DNA from: Bacteroidales bacterium
Lineage (GTDB): Bacteria; Bacteroidota; Bacteroidia; Bacteroidales; UBA3824
DNA length: 64,000 bases
NCBI GenBank assembly: GCA_017960885.1
Contig: JAGCYI010000230.1
Span: 1 to 64,000, forward strand
Reading direction: 5' to 3'
Both the position numbers and the translations under genes were made by a program. This document shows positions 17,187-24,509 of the stretch, piece by piece. Below the pieces are notes generated by a model that saw nothing but the letters and a program-made list of their open reading frames with translations, did not search any database and was not told where the DNA came from. Position 1 is the first letter of the stretch. The number at the start of each line of letters is the position of its first letter.

Positions 17187-17946
17187 CTCTGATATTCCTT
17201 TGTGCTTTGTTGAACTTATTTACTGATTTAGCAGTTCCGAAAATGTTGCCAATGTAGAAACACGCCGATACAGACCCGAAAAATATCGGATATGGGTCGC
17301 GAAAGCCATATTTTCTGAATCCGTATATCAAGTGCAGGTAGTCGAAACATGTTCTCAGCATAGCAATGATGCCTTCGCGCACGTATCCGCAGTAAATTCT
17401 GCCGCTGCCTGGCACTATTGCCGACATTGTGATTGCAGGAAACATTCTTTTTTGTTTTATGTTGCTTGTACACAATGATTTAATTTCTGGTAGAATAAAC
17501 TCTGTTTCCTTTGGAGTGGGATAGTCGCATATTGTAGAAAGTCCATATTTTATGTTGTGAATCTTGGTGGTGAACGGGGCTTTTACCGAATCGCAATAAA
17601 CAAAAGCTGTATCGTATTGGCGGTTTTTTATCAGGAGTTTCACATAGCTGAAATAGTATTGGGAGTTGCTTCCTGCATGAGGAAGAACATATTTTTCAAA
17701 ATGGTTGAGAGCATTTTTGAAGTCATAGGCAATTTCATAACATTCAATTGCTTTAATTGAGTAATCTAAACTATTGCTATAACTGTTTTTGGCAAGACGT
17801 CCGTACTCTTCGGCTGCGAAATGATACTGCTGTGTGTTGTAAAGGTATTGCGCAAACACTTTGGTGTGCGCTGTGTCGTAAAGGTTCTGCCCTTTTGAAA
17901 TGTTAGCTGCCAGAACTGTTAATATGAATACAAAAGCATATCTCAT
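17146..17946 (-). CDS. TPR-like envelope protein with a PGSGRIY membrane domain (paralogue A)
   Basis: A 266-residue protein. I start it at the ATG at 17946, which gives a clean signal peptide (MRYAFVFILTVLAANISKGQ); a longer frame to 18027 would lie inside the upstream gene. Helical repeats cover about 30-170. The membrane domain begins with SAIVPGSGRIYCGYVREG and ends with FYIGNIFGTA, as in its paralogue downstream. It overlaps the YidD-fusion gene by 4 bases. A link to membrane protein or lipoprotein assembly is inferred from that neighbour. Confidence 0.65.
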   Translation of the reverse strand: MRYAFVFILTVLAANISKGQNLYDTAHTKVFAQYLYNTQQYHFAAEEYGRLAKNSYSNSLDYSIKAIECYEIAYDFKNALNHFEKYVLPHAGSNSQYYFSYVKLLIKNRQYDTAFVYCDSVKAPFTTKIHNIKYGLSTICDYPTPKETEFILPEIKSLCTSNIKQKRMFPAITMSAIVPGSGRIYCGYVREGIIAMLRTCFDYLHLIYGFRKYGFRDPYPIFFGSVSACFYIGNIFGTAKSVNKFNKAQRNIRDGQIIDYMYNNLF

Positions 17947-18869
17947 TTTTTCCGTTTCAAAGGATAGTCGATAAGGCGGTTGCGATTTTCGTCGAAAATG
18001 TATCCGTTTTTGTCGATGCCGTTGCATCTTAACAAACGGTCGAATGTGTCGGCAAAACCGTAAAAAAATCCGTTTTGGCTGAATGTTATTTTGCTATATT
18101 GCGAACACGACGGATAAAAACTGCATTGCTGTATGTCTTGAGGCGATATTATTCTCTTGTAAAATGCGAATAGTCCGTTGTAAAATGTTTTTCCTTCTTC
18201 TTCGCATAGAGAATCGCGTTGAAATGCCTCTGTGGGGTAGATTTTTGACGAGTCAGGCTCAAATTTGTCGAACTCTATGTGGCTGTAAATATTCTTGACG
18301 TAGAGCTCTTTTTCGCCGTATGTTACGGATATTGTGCGAGTTGGAAAATCTACGCCTCCGATGGTTTCGTAGTCGTAATAAAAAGTCTTACCAATTACTG
18401 AGTCGTTTTTATCGAACATTATTTCGGCATCCAAGCGGTTGCCAGTTTGCGATGTCATTATTTTGCAAACTATGGTTTGGTTGTGTTTGAGCAGGGTGTC
18501 GGCGATTTGCGGTGGTAGCTTATACGTTGTGATAGCCGATGTGCCTCTTTTTGCCACCGCCACCGGCTCAAAATTGTAATCTGTTGCCGATGTGGCTGCA
18601 AATCCAGCGTTGACAGCCTGGTAGAGAATCGACTGCTTGATTTGTGGTTGTCTTACTACAGTAGTTATTGTGGTTGGTAAAACATATTCTTGCACAAGTA
18701 TTTGGCATCCTTGATGGTAGCTTAAATGCCCTTTTGAAAGAATGTTGATGGTTTTGCCGTCGGTAATTTCTTCTAAAAAGTCGGCTTCTACCGAAAAATG
18801 TAGCTGAGCTTCTGCGTTGATGCAGAGGCAAATAGATAGACACGCCGCTACTATTTTACCGAGAGCCAT
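17943..18869 (-). CDS. Exported LolA-like protein fused to a YidD domain
   Basis: A 308-residue protein. A signal peptide (to about 22) is followed by a beta-rich region of about 200 residues with YYDYETIGGVDFPTRTISVTY, which looks like a LolA/LolB-type lipid-binding half-barrel, though I am not certain. Residues 231-290 are a YidD domain: FYKRIISPQDIQQCSFYPSCSQY, then NGFFYGFADTFDRLLRCN, with Cys 249, 255 and 282. A canonical free-standing YidD is also encoded at 10405-10692. The signal peptide would place this YidD domain outside the cytosol, unlike ordinary YidD. It lies in the aroB operon before two TPR/PGxGxxY proteins. Confidence 0.72.
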   Translation of the reverse strand: MALGKIVAACLSICLCINAEAQLHFSVEADFLEEITDGKTINILSKGHLSYHQGCQILVQEYVLPTTITTVVRQPQIKQSILYQAVNAGFAATSATDYNFEPVAVAKRGTSAITTYKLPPQIADTLLKHNQTIVCKIMTSQTGNRLDAEIMFDKNDSVIGKTFYYDYETIGGVDFPTRTISVTYGEKELYVKNIYSHIEFDKFEPDSSKIYPTEAFQRDSLCEEEGKTFYNGLFAFYKRIISPQDIQQCSFYPSCSQYSKITFSQNGFFYGFADTFDRLLRCNGIDKNGYIFDENRNRLIDYPLKRKK

Positions 18870-19210
18870 TTTATCAACCCTCCCACAGCGGCGCCCGTTA
18901 AACAGCCGAATATAGCGAGCTTAACCTCTCTACGGTCTCCGTGCTTGCAAGCGTATACGATAGCCACAGCAATGGGACCAGCTCCCGCGCCGTACAATGT
19001 GTAAGTGCCAATTGCCGACACAATAGAAGTGAACAGGAATGTGGGCATTCTTCCCGGCATTGCAGAATCGGTATAGCTTATAGCAATGCTGTCGGCTGTG
19101 GCAAATTTTTCGGCAATGCCAGCGTCTGAAAACAAATCGGGGTCTTCTCCGTCGGCGTAACTTGCTGTAAAACTGAATATCAACAATATAAGCGATAGTA
19201 GCTTCTTCAT
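18851..19210 (-). CDS. Small membrane protein of unknown function
   Basis: A 119-residue protein starting at the ATG at 19210, which gives a signal peptide (MKKLLSLILLIFSFTASYADG); the longer frame to 19393 lies inside the upstream gene. Two hydrophobic stretches follow (about 55-80, Gly/Ala rich, and 97-115), separated by a charged loop KHGDRREVK. It overlaps the YidD-fusion gene by 19 bases, so the two are probably translated together. No family recognised; an envelope role is inferred from the neighbours. Confidence 0.55.
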   Translation of the reverse strand: MKKLLSLILLIFSFTASYADGEDPDLFSDAGIAEKFATADSIAISYTDSAMPGRMPTFLFTSIVSAIGTYTLYGAGAGPIAVAIVYACKHGDRREVKLAIFGCLTGAAVGGLIKWLSVK

Positions 19211-19214
19211 TGTT

Positions 19215-19709
19215 TTATTTGTGTGATTTGCGTTCGAGATTTGCGTTGATATATTGGTTGAGCTGTTTTTCAAGCACTTCAACCTCGCTAGGAGAGAGCG
19301 ACGAGATGTTGAAGTCGGGATAAGTGTAATTTTCCAGCTCGTGTTGCTTGTTGAGGCCGCGGATTGTGATCGACAATGTGCGACGTAGACCAAACAGCTG
19401 CTTTTTGATTATGTATTTGTGCAGCAATTGTTTCTTGATGCTGAATGCCACATGTTTGCGCAATATGGGGAATGCATTGTAGGTGCGTATCTCTATTGGG
19501 TCTTTGTCGTCGCAAAAACTGAAAAACGAGGGACGCAGAACCAGCAGCATAAAAAGAAACACTACGCCAAATATGATTCCTGACACTAACAGCGATATAG
19601 GATGCGGTCGGTCAACATAATAGTAGATAAATGATCCTATACTGAGAAGGAATGTTGCTATATAAGCCAATCGGTATTTCGATGTCGATAAAAGGTTATC
19701 TGTGTACAT
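19215..19709 (-). CDS. Two-helix membrane protein of unknown function
   Basis: A 164-residue protein with two membrane helices (about 13-32 and 38-60) and a basic cytosolic domain of about 100 residues that may be a PH-like fold (LLHKYIIKKQLFGLRRTLSITIRG). It ends in a charged helix SPSEVEVLEKQLNQYINANLERK. It starts 28 bases after aroB and precedes the small membrane protein by 4 bases. Function unknown. Confidence 0.6.
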   Translation of the reverse strand: MYTDNLLSTSKYRLAYIATFLLSIGSFIYYYVDRPHPISLLVSGIIFGVVFLFMLLVLRPSFFSFCDDKDPIEIRTYNAFPILRKHVAFSIKKQLLHKYIIKKQLFGLRRTLSITIRGLNKQHELENYTYPDFNISSLSPSEVEVLEKQLNQYINANLERKSHK

Positions 19710-19737
19710 ATTGTATAATGTTATCTATATTAAAAAA

Positions 19738-20793
19738 TTAAATATTCATTTGGTTGTAGAACGAGAAAGCCTGGCAGATGTCCTCTTCGGAGCAGTTGAC
19801 GTCGTATTTATAGTTTCCAAAACCGCTTACGAGCGAGAACGATATTTTGCCGCCTGAGTTTTTCTTGTCGTGTTGCATTAGTTCAATAAGTGTTTTATAA
19901 GCCTCCATTCCGAACCGGAACGATGGGAAATATGTTCCAATCATTTTTGACACTTCGATGAGGTTTTGAATTGGAAATCCCATGTAGTGGTTGCTCAAAA
20001 ATAGTTCGCATACTATGCCTGCAGCCACAGCCTCGCCATGTAGTAGGGGAGAAGGAGTTGAAAATGAGTAACTTTCGATTGCGTGACCTATGGTATGGCC
20101 AAAATTGAGCATTTTTCTAAGTCCTTTTTCGGTGGGATCGGCAGATGTGAATTCGTTTTTTATCTTTATAGATGTTTCCACAAGTTGCGAAAGTAGTTGA
20201 TAGTCTGGTTGTTTTGGGTCGAAAGGTAAAAGACTCTCAAAATAACCACGATCTACAAGAAGTGCATGTTTGATCATTTCGGCAAATCCTGAAATAATCT
20301 GCCTTTGGGGCAATGATTTTAAGAATGCAGAATCTACAATTACTTTGTGCGGATTGTTGAAAACTCCGATTTCGTTTTTAAAGTTTTGAAAGTCAACGGC
20401 TAATTTGCCACCACACGAAGCGTCAACCTGGGCAAGCAGGGTAGTGGGCACGTTAACGAACTTTATTCCACGTTTGAAAAGCGATGCAGCCAGTCCGCCC
20501 ATGTCGCCGATAACACCGCCGCCGATATTTACAAAAAGGCTTTTGCGGTCGGCACCTCCGTTGCTAAGGTTTGACCATATAACGCTCAGAGTGTCAATAT
20601 TTTTGTATTGCTCGCCACTATGAATTTCTATTACCGACGCACCGCTTTGGCTGATGCAGGGTAGGAGAGGGAGGCAGTATTTGGCGGTGTTTTCGTCTAC
20701 CAGCACAAAAACTTTTGACGGCACTCCTTTAATAATTTCCGACAAAACAGCGTCGGCATTTTGCGTACATACTACATTTTCAGGCAGATTCAT
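19738..20793 (-). CDS. aroB: 3-dehydroquinate synthase
   Basis: AroB makes 3-dehydroquinate, the second step of the shikimate pathway, with NAD and a divalent metal. The 351-residue protein has GGGVIGDMGGLAAS, the substrate loop VPTTLLAQVDASCGGKLAVDF, and the metal-binding GHTIGHAIE and LLHGEAVAAG motifs. It heads a leftward run of five envelope protein genes with small gaps or overlaps, an unusual partnership for an amino acid enzyme. A -7 element is at 20822-20829. Confidence 0.96.
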   Translation of the reverse strand: MNLPENVVCTQNADAVLSEIIKGVPSKVFVLVDENTAKYCLPLLPCISQSGASVIEIHSGEQYKNIDTLSVIWSNLSNGGADRKSLFVNIGGGVIGDMGGLAASLFKRGIKFVNVPTTLLAQVDASCGGKLAVDFQNFKNEIGVFNNPHKVIVDSAFLKSLPQRQIISGFAEMIKHALLVDRGYFESLLPFDPKQPDYQLLSQLVETSIKIKNEFTSADPTEKGLRKMLNFGHTIGHAIESYSFSTPSPLLHGEAVAAGIVCELFLSNHYMGFPIQNLIEVSKMIGTYFPSFRFGMEAYKTLIELMQHDKKNSGGKISFSLVSGFGNYKYDVNCSEEDICQAFSFYNQMNI

Positions 20794-20821
20794 GCTTATT
20801 TCGTGTGTTTGTTTTCGGTTT

Positions 20822-20829
20822 CAAAGATA
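20822..20829 (-). promoter_or_regulatory. -7 element for the aroB operon
   Basis: The minus strand reads TATCTTTG, 29 bases before the ATG at 20793. No clear -33 TTTG is found at standard distance. Confidence 0.5.
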
Positions 20830-20911
20830 TAAAATTTGTTAAACATTATACATTACTAAATGTAATTATGCTTTTTTTTGAAATTTTATAACCGTGAATG
20901 AAAAAAATTGT

Positions 20912-20919
20912 TACTTTTG
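20912..20919 (+). promoter_or_regulatory. -7 element for metK
   Basis: TACTTTTG matches TAnnTTTG and predicts a transcript start near 20926, about 18 bases before the riboswitch-like fold at 20944. The nearest upstream TTTG (20877-20880) is too far away to be a standard -33. Confidence 0.55.
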
Positions 20920-20943
20920 CGGCAACAATATTGGGTATATATC

Positions 20944-20991
20944 GCGGACGGATTTGGTTTGATTGCAACCGCTAAAAAAAATGCTAAAGCA
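20944..20991 (+). promoter_or_regulatory. SAM-II-like riboswitch upstream of metK
   Basis: The order of elements follows the SAM-II (SAM_alpha) riboswitch as I remember it: a short P1 stem GCGG/CCGC (20944-20947 with 20969-20972), a loop with GGATTTGG and then ATTGCAA, an A-rich strand that can pair back with the T-rich loop, and the conserved ATGCTAAAGCA at the 3' side, whose TGC can pair with GCA of the loop to make the pseudoknot. SAM would stabilise it. The downstream gene makes SAM, which fits feedback control. The metK start is 62 bases beyond the fold. A covariance search would settle it. Confidence 0.72.
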
Positions 20992-21052
20992 ACACTGCCT
21001 CCCTTTATTACTACCTCAAACTTATTTTAATAATCATAATTATTAACACATT

Positions 21053-22333
21053 ATGTCATATTTTTTCACATCCGAATCAGTTTCGGAAGGACATCCCGAC
21101 AAAGTGGCAGACCAGATTTCTGACGCACTTTTGGATGAATTTTTAAAACAAGACTCCGAGAGCAAGGTGGCTTGTGAAACTTTTGTTACCACAGGTCTTG
21201 CAGTTTTGGGAGGCGAAGTTAAAACAGAGGCGTATGTCGACGTGCAGCAGACAGCCCGCGACGTTATCAACCGCATCGGTTACACCAAGGGAGAGTATAT
21301 GTTCGACGGCAACAGCTGCGGCGTTATCTCCGCTATTCATGGTCAGAGCCAGGACATTAACCGTGGCGTTGAGCGCGAAGACCTCGACAATCAGGGCGCC
21401 GGCGACCAGGGTATGATGTTCGGATATGCTGTAAAAGAGTCGCAGAACCTTATGCCTTACAGCATCGAGCTCGCTCACAAACTTCTTATCGAACTTGCTG
21501 CCATCCGCCGCGAGGGCAAGCAGATGACCTATCTCCGTCCCGACAGCAAGAGCCAGGTGACAATAGAATACGGCGACAACAATGTTGCAAAACGTATCGA
21601 TACCATTGTGATTTCTACTCAGCACGATGAGTTTATCAAAGCCGACACTCCTAAAAAGCAGCTCAAGGCCGACAAGGACATGGTTGCAAAAATTACCGAA
21701 GATGTCCGCGACATTCTTATTCCACGCCTGCTGAAAAAACTCAGCGCAAAGGAGAAGGCTCTTTTCAAGGGCGACTACAAACTGCTGGTTAACCCCACTG
21801 GAAAATTTGTAATCGGTGGTCCTCACGGCGATACTGGTCTTACAGGCCGCAAGATAATTGTAGACACTTACGGTGGCAAGGGCGCACACGGCGGCGGAGC
21901 ATTTTCTGGCAAAGACCCCTCTAAGGTAGACCGCAGCGCAGCATACGCTACCCGTCATATAGCCAAAAACTTAGTGGCTGCCGGTATTGCCGACGAATGC
22001 CTCGTGCAGGTGGCTTACGCTATCGGTGTGGCTCAGCCAGTTGGCTTGTATGTTAACACTTACGGCACAAGCAAGGTAAAAATCAGCGACGGCGAAATTG
22101 CAGAGAAACTTCTCAAGGTTTTCGACCTCCGTCCCGCTGCTATTATCCGCCGATTGAAACTTAAAAACCCGATTTTCTTGGATACAGCCGCTTACGGACA
22201 TTTCGGTCGCGAGCCTTACTCCAAAAAAGTGGAAGTTTTTGAAAACGGTAAAAAGGTGAAAAAAGAGGTAGAGTTCTTCACGTGGGAAAAACTTGACTAT
22301 GTAGACACTCTCAAAAAAGAATTCGGAATTTAA
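21053..22333 (+). CDS. metK: S-adenosylmethionine synthase
   Basis: MetK makes SAM from methionine and ATP in the cytosol. The 426-residue protein has the N-terminal ATP motif [20 protein letters not shown], the [12 protein letters not shown] signature and the [16 protein letters not shown] loop. It is some 35-40 residues longer than the E. coli enzyme, with an inserted basic segment around residues 200-225 and a longer C-terminus, which is usual in Bacteroidetes. It is preceded by a SAM-II-like element and followed by a clear terminator. Confidence 0.98.
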   Translation: MSYFFTSESVSEGHPDKVADQISDALLDEFLKQDSESKVACETFVTTGLAVLGGEVKTEAYVDVQQTARDVINRIGYTKGEYMFDGNSCGVISAIHGQSQDINRGVEREDLDNQGAGDQGMMFGYAVKESQNLMPYSIELAHKLLIELAAIRREGKQMTYLRPDSKSQVTIEYGDNNVAKRIDTIVISTQHDEFIKADTPKKQLKADKDMVAKITEDVRDILIPRLLKKLSAKEKALFKGDYKLLVNPTGKFVIGGPHGDTGLTGRKIIVDTYGGKGAHGGGAFSGKDPSKVDRSAAYATRHIAKNLVAAGIADECLVQVAYAIGVAQPVGLYVNTYGTSKVKISDGEIAEKLLKVFDLRPAAIIRRLKLKNPIFLDTAAYGHFGREPYSKKVEVFENGKKVKKEVEFFTWEKLDYVDTLKKEFGI

Positions 22334-22366
22334 CCTTTTTTTTAAACTTATTATACAATATTTGGC

Positions 22367-22406
22367 AAGGAATATGGTTATTAATAATGCAACCATATTC
22401 CTTTTA
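22367..22406 (+). terminator. Terminator after metK
   Basis: Perfect 13-bp arms (22367-22379 and 22391-22403, AAGGAATATGGTT and its complement) with an 11-base loop and a short T-rich end. It isolates metK from the PID-CTERM/exosortase pair. Confidence 0.75.
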
Positions 22407-22482
22407 TGTTGGTCAGAAACATAAAGGTTATTAATTACGTATAGTTGTTTAGTTATAACAACCATGGTTTATTGATTGAGAT

Positions 22483-22707
22483 ATGAATAAACAAAAAAAA
22501 ATATTATTCTTCGTTTCCTTTGCATTGTGTATGCTATTTAGTGGGGAATTGTTGGCAGGAGTCGGTAATGGAGGCAAGCCTCAGTATCCTGTTCCTCTCG
22601 ATGGTGGTGTTTCTGCTCTTATAGCTGCTGGCGTGGCTTATGGAGTGAAAAAGTATCGCGACTATCGTTTAAGCAAGAGGGAAGAAGATAGCAAAACTTC
22701 TGAATAG
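22483..22707 (+). CDS. PID-CTERM-like exosortase substrate, 74 residues
   Basis: A 74-residue exported mini-protein. The signal peptide runs to about residue 26 (LLAG). Almost all of the mature chain is a C-terminal sorting signal: recognition motif YPVPLDGG, a short helix VSALIAAGVAYGV and a basic end KKYRDYRLSKR. This three-part layout is that of CTERM signals cut by exosortases, and the P-(I/L)-D-GG core recalls a small family I remember as PID-CTERM. The next gene, 14 bases downstream, encodes an exosortase-like protein, so this is probably its dedicated target. What the short processed peptide does is unknown. Confidence 0.72.
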   Translation: MNKQKKILFFVSFALCMLFSGELLAGVGNGGKPQYPVPLDGGVSALIAAGVAYGVKKYRDYRLSKREEDSKTSE

Positions 22708-22721
22708 ACTATTAACTTTTT

Positions 22722-23264
22722 ATGTCTACCAGGTTTTATCATAGCTGGTCGCCGTTGGCAAAGGTGGGTTTTAATCTCGCAGTTGCGGCAGTGGCGGGTT
22801 TCCTTTTCTTTTTCTGTCTGAAAAAAAACTATTATGTGTTTGCCCTTTATGAGGAAGGGGTCTACCTTCTTACCGAGTTTATTGCTAATTCGGTAAAAAA
22901 TATTCTTAATCTATTTGGTTATCACTGCTATACATTTGGAAAAATAATAACCGACTCCTATGGTGGCGGACTTATTTTAGACCGAGGTTGTGTGGGACGC
23001 ACAGTTTTGGTTGTGTTTTCTGCGTTTATAATCGCCACTCCTGCAGAGGTTAAGCGCAAGATACTCTATACGCTTGCCGGTTTTGTGGTGATAATTTTGC
23101 TTAATATTCTCCGCTTAATTATGCTCATTCTTGTGGCACAATATCATCCAGATTGGTTCGACTTTACTCACGAATACCTTTTCAAATATATCCTTTACGC
23201 AGGTGTGTTTGGACTTTGGGTGTTGTGGGTAAGAAAATTCAGGTCTTCATCTTCTTCTTTTTAG
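22722..23264 (+). CDS. Exosortase/archaeosortase family transpeptidase
   Basis: A 180-residue polytopic membrane protein with about five to six helices. The expected catalytic residues are placed as in exosortases: Cys90 in LDRGCVGR, Arg131 in NILRLIML and His150 in FTHEYLFKY. Such enzymes cut the C-terminal signal of a secreted protein and may attach it elsewhere. The only visible substrate is the 74-residue protein encoded directly upstream. The end of the gene (Arg-Lys-Phe-Arg then a run of Ser) overlaps by 26 bases the end of the convergent gene on the other strand. Confidence 0.82.
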   Translation: MSTRFYHSWSPLAKVGFNLAVAAVAGFLFFFCLKKNYYVFALYEEGVYLLTEFIANSVKNILNLFGYHCYTFGKIITDSYGGGLILDRGCVGRTVLVVFSAFIIATPAEVKRKILYTLAGFVVIILLNILRLIMLILVAQYHPDWFDFTHEYLFKYILYAGVFGLWVLWVRKFRSSSSSF

Positions 23265-24495
23265 CAGCAGGGAAGAGCACGTTGTTGAGTATCAGTCGGT
23301 AACCTGGAGAGTTGGGGTGAAGGTCGAGGTCGGTGGGAGGATCACCCACATAGTGCAGATAATCTTCGGGGTCGTGTCCGCCATACCATGTCCATGTGCC
23401 TTTTCCAAATTCGCCGTGTATGTAGCGGGCTTCGTTGGCTGCTTTGTTTTCGCCCATTATCAAGACCGAACTTTTTAAAACCTCTTTGCGATACGATGTT
23501 GTCTGTCCCATGAAACCGTCGATAATGTTTTCGTGGTTTTGACAGAGCATGGTGGGCACAGGGTCCCATTTGGCGGAGAACTCAAACAGAGTGAAAATGT
23601 CGTTGTCTTTTTGCACGCGTCTGGAATTTGTGGCGTCTATGTCGCTGTATTCGTATACGTTGGGGTTGAGTTCGAGTTTAAAATTCTTGAAGGCGAATGT
23701 GGCATCAAAGTCGAGCTTCGACTGACAGTTGGGGTCGATGGGGTCGCCGTCGAACATTGATTGGCAGATGTCGGTGTTTTCGGCTGCGAGTGCAATATCG
23801 AAACTGTCGGTGGCACTGCACATTGCAAACATAAATCCTCCGTTGCCTACAAACTGCTTTATGGTTTTTGCAACAGCCAGTTTTAGTTTAGACACTTTGG
23901 TGTATCCCATTTTCTGTGCAAGTGCGTTAAATTCAATTACTTGGTTTTTGTACCACGGTACATTTTTGTACGACGCGTAAAATTTGCCGAACTGACCAGT
24001 GAAATCCTCGTGGTGAACGTGCAGCCAGTCGTATTTTGACAGTTCTCCAGTGAGTATTTCCTCGTCGTATACCACTGTGTAGGGTATTTCGGCGTATGTT
24101 AGCACCAGCATAACGGCATCGTCCCACGGTTTGTAGGTCTTGGGTGCGTAGACTGCTATTCTTGGAGCTTTTTCTAATTTGATATGCTCCATGTTAACAT
24201 CGTTTCGCGAAATCTGCGCTAAAATATTGTCGGCTGCTGCGTCGGGAATCTGTTGGAAACTTACGTTTCTTACTCGGCAGATGGTGGCTATCTGGTCGGT
24301 ATAGTCTGTTAGAAAACTTCCGCCGCGGTAGTTTAGAAGCCATTCTGCTGTAAATCCTGCCTCCAAAACCGAGTATGTAACGCCGTAGGCTTTTAGATGG
24401 TTTGTCTGGCTCTCGTCCATGGGAATCAGAATCTTCATGGCAGCGGAGGGCAGTGCAGAAATTATTACTATCAATATGGCGGCAATAATTCTCAT
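23239..24495 (-). CDS. Secreted conserved protein, often labelled asparagine synthetase B
   Basis: A 418-residue protein with a signal peptide (about 1-19). Close relatives in Bacteroidetes carry the name asparagine synthetase B, but the Cys2 glutaminase nucleophile and the ATP-pyrophosphatase motif of AsnB are absent, and an exported AsnB makes no sense. Visible blocks are LLNYRGGSFL, DVNMEHIKLEKAPRIAVY, WLHVHHEDFTGQFGKFY, GGFMFAMCSATDSFDIALAA and WYGGHDPEDY. The layout recalls a ThuA or class I amidotransferase-like fold. Function unknown. It follows dnaB by 14 bases. Confidence 0.75.
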   Translation of the reverse strand: MRIIAAILIVIISALPSAAMKILIPMDESQTNHLKAYGVTYSVLEAGFTAEWLLNYRGGSFLTDYTDQIATICRVRNVSFQQIPDAAADNILAQISRNDVNMEHIKLEKAPRIAVYAPKTYKPWDDAVMLVLTYAEIPYTVVYDEEILTGELSKYDWLHVHHEDFTGQFGKFYASYKNVPWYKNQVIEFNALAQKMGYTKVSKLKLAVAKTIKQFVGNGGFMFAMCSATDSFDIALAAENTDICQSMFDGDPIDPNCQSKLDFDATFAFKNFKLELNPNVYEYSDIDATNSRRVQKDNDIFTLFEFSAKWDPVPTMLCQNHENIIDGFMGQTTSYRKEVLKSSVLIMGENKAANEARYIHGEFGKGTWTWYGGHDPEDYLHYVGDPPTDLDLHPNSPGYRLILNNVLFPAAKKKKMKT

Positions 24496-24509
24496 AGGGT
24501 TACAGGGTA

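Noticed and set aside
22441..22469. Small dyads GTTGTT/AACAAC and AACCATGGTT before the PID-CTERM gene
   Set aside because: Short, overlapping and without a clear promoter beside them; too weak to call an operator.
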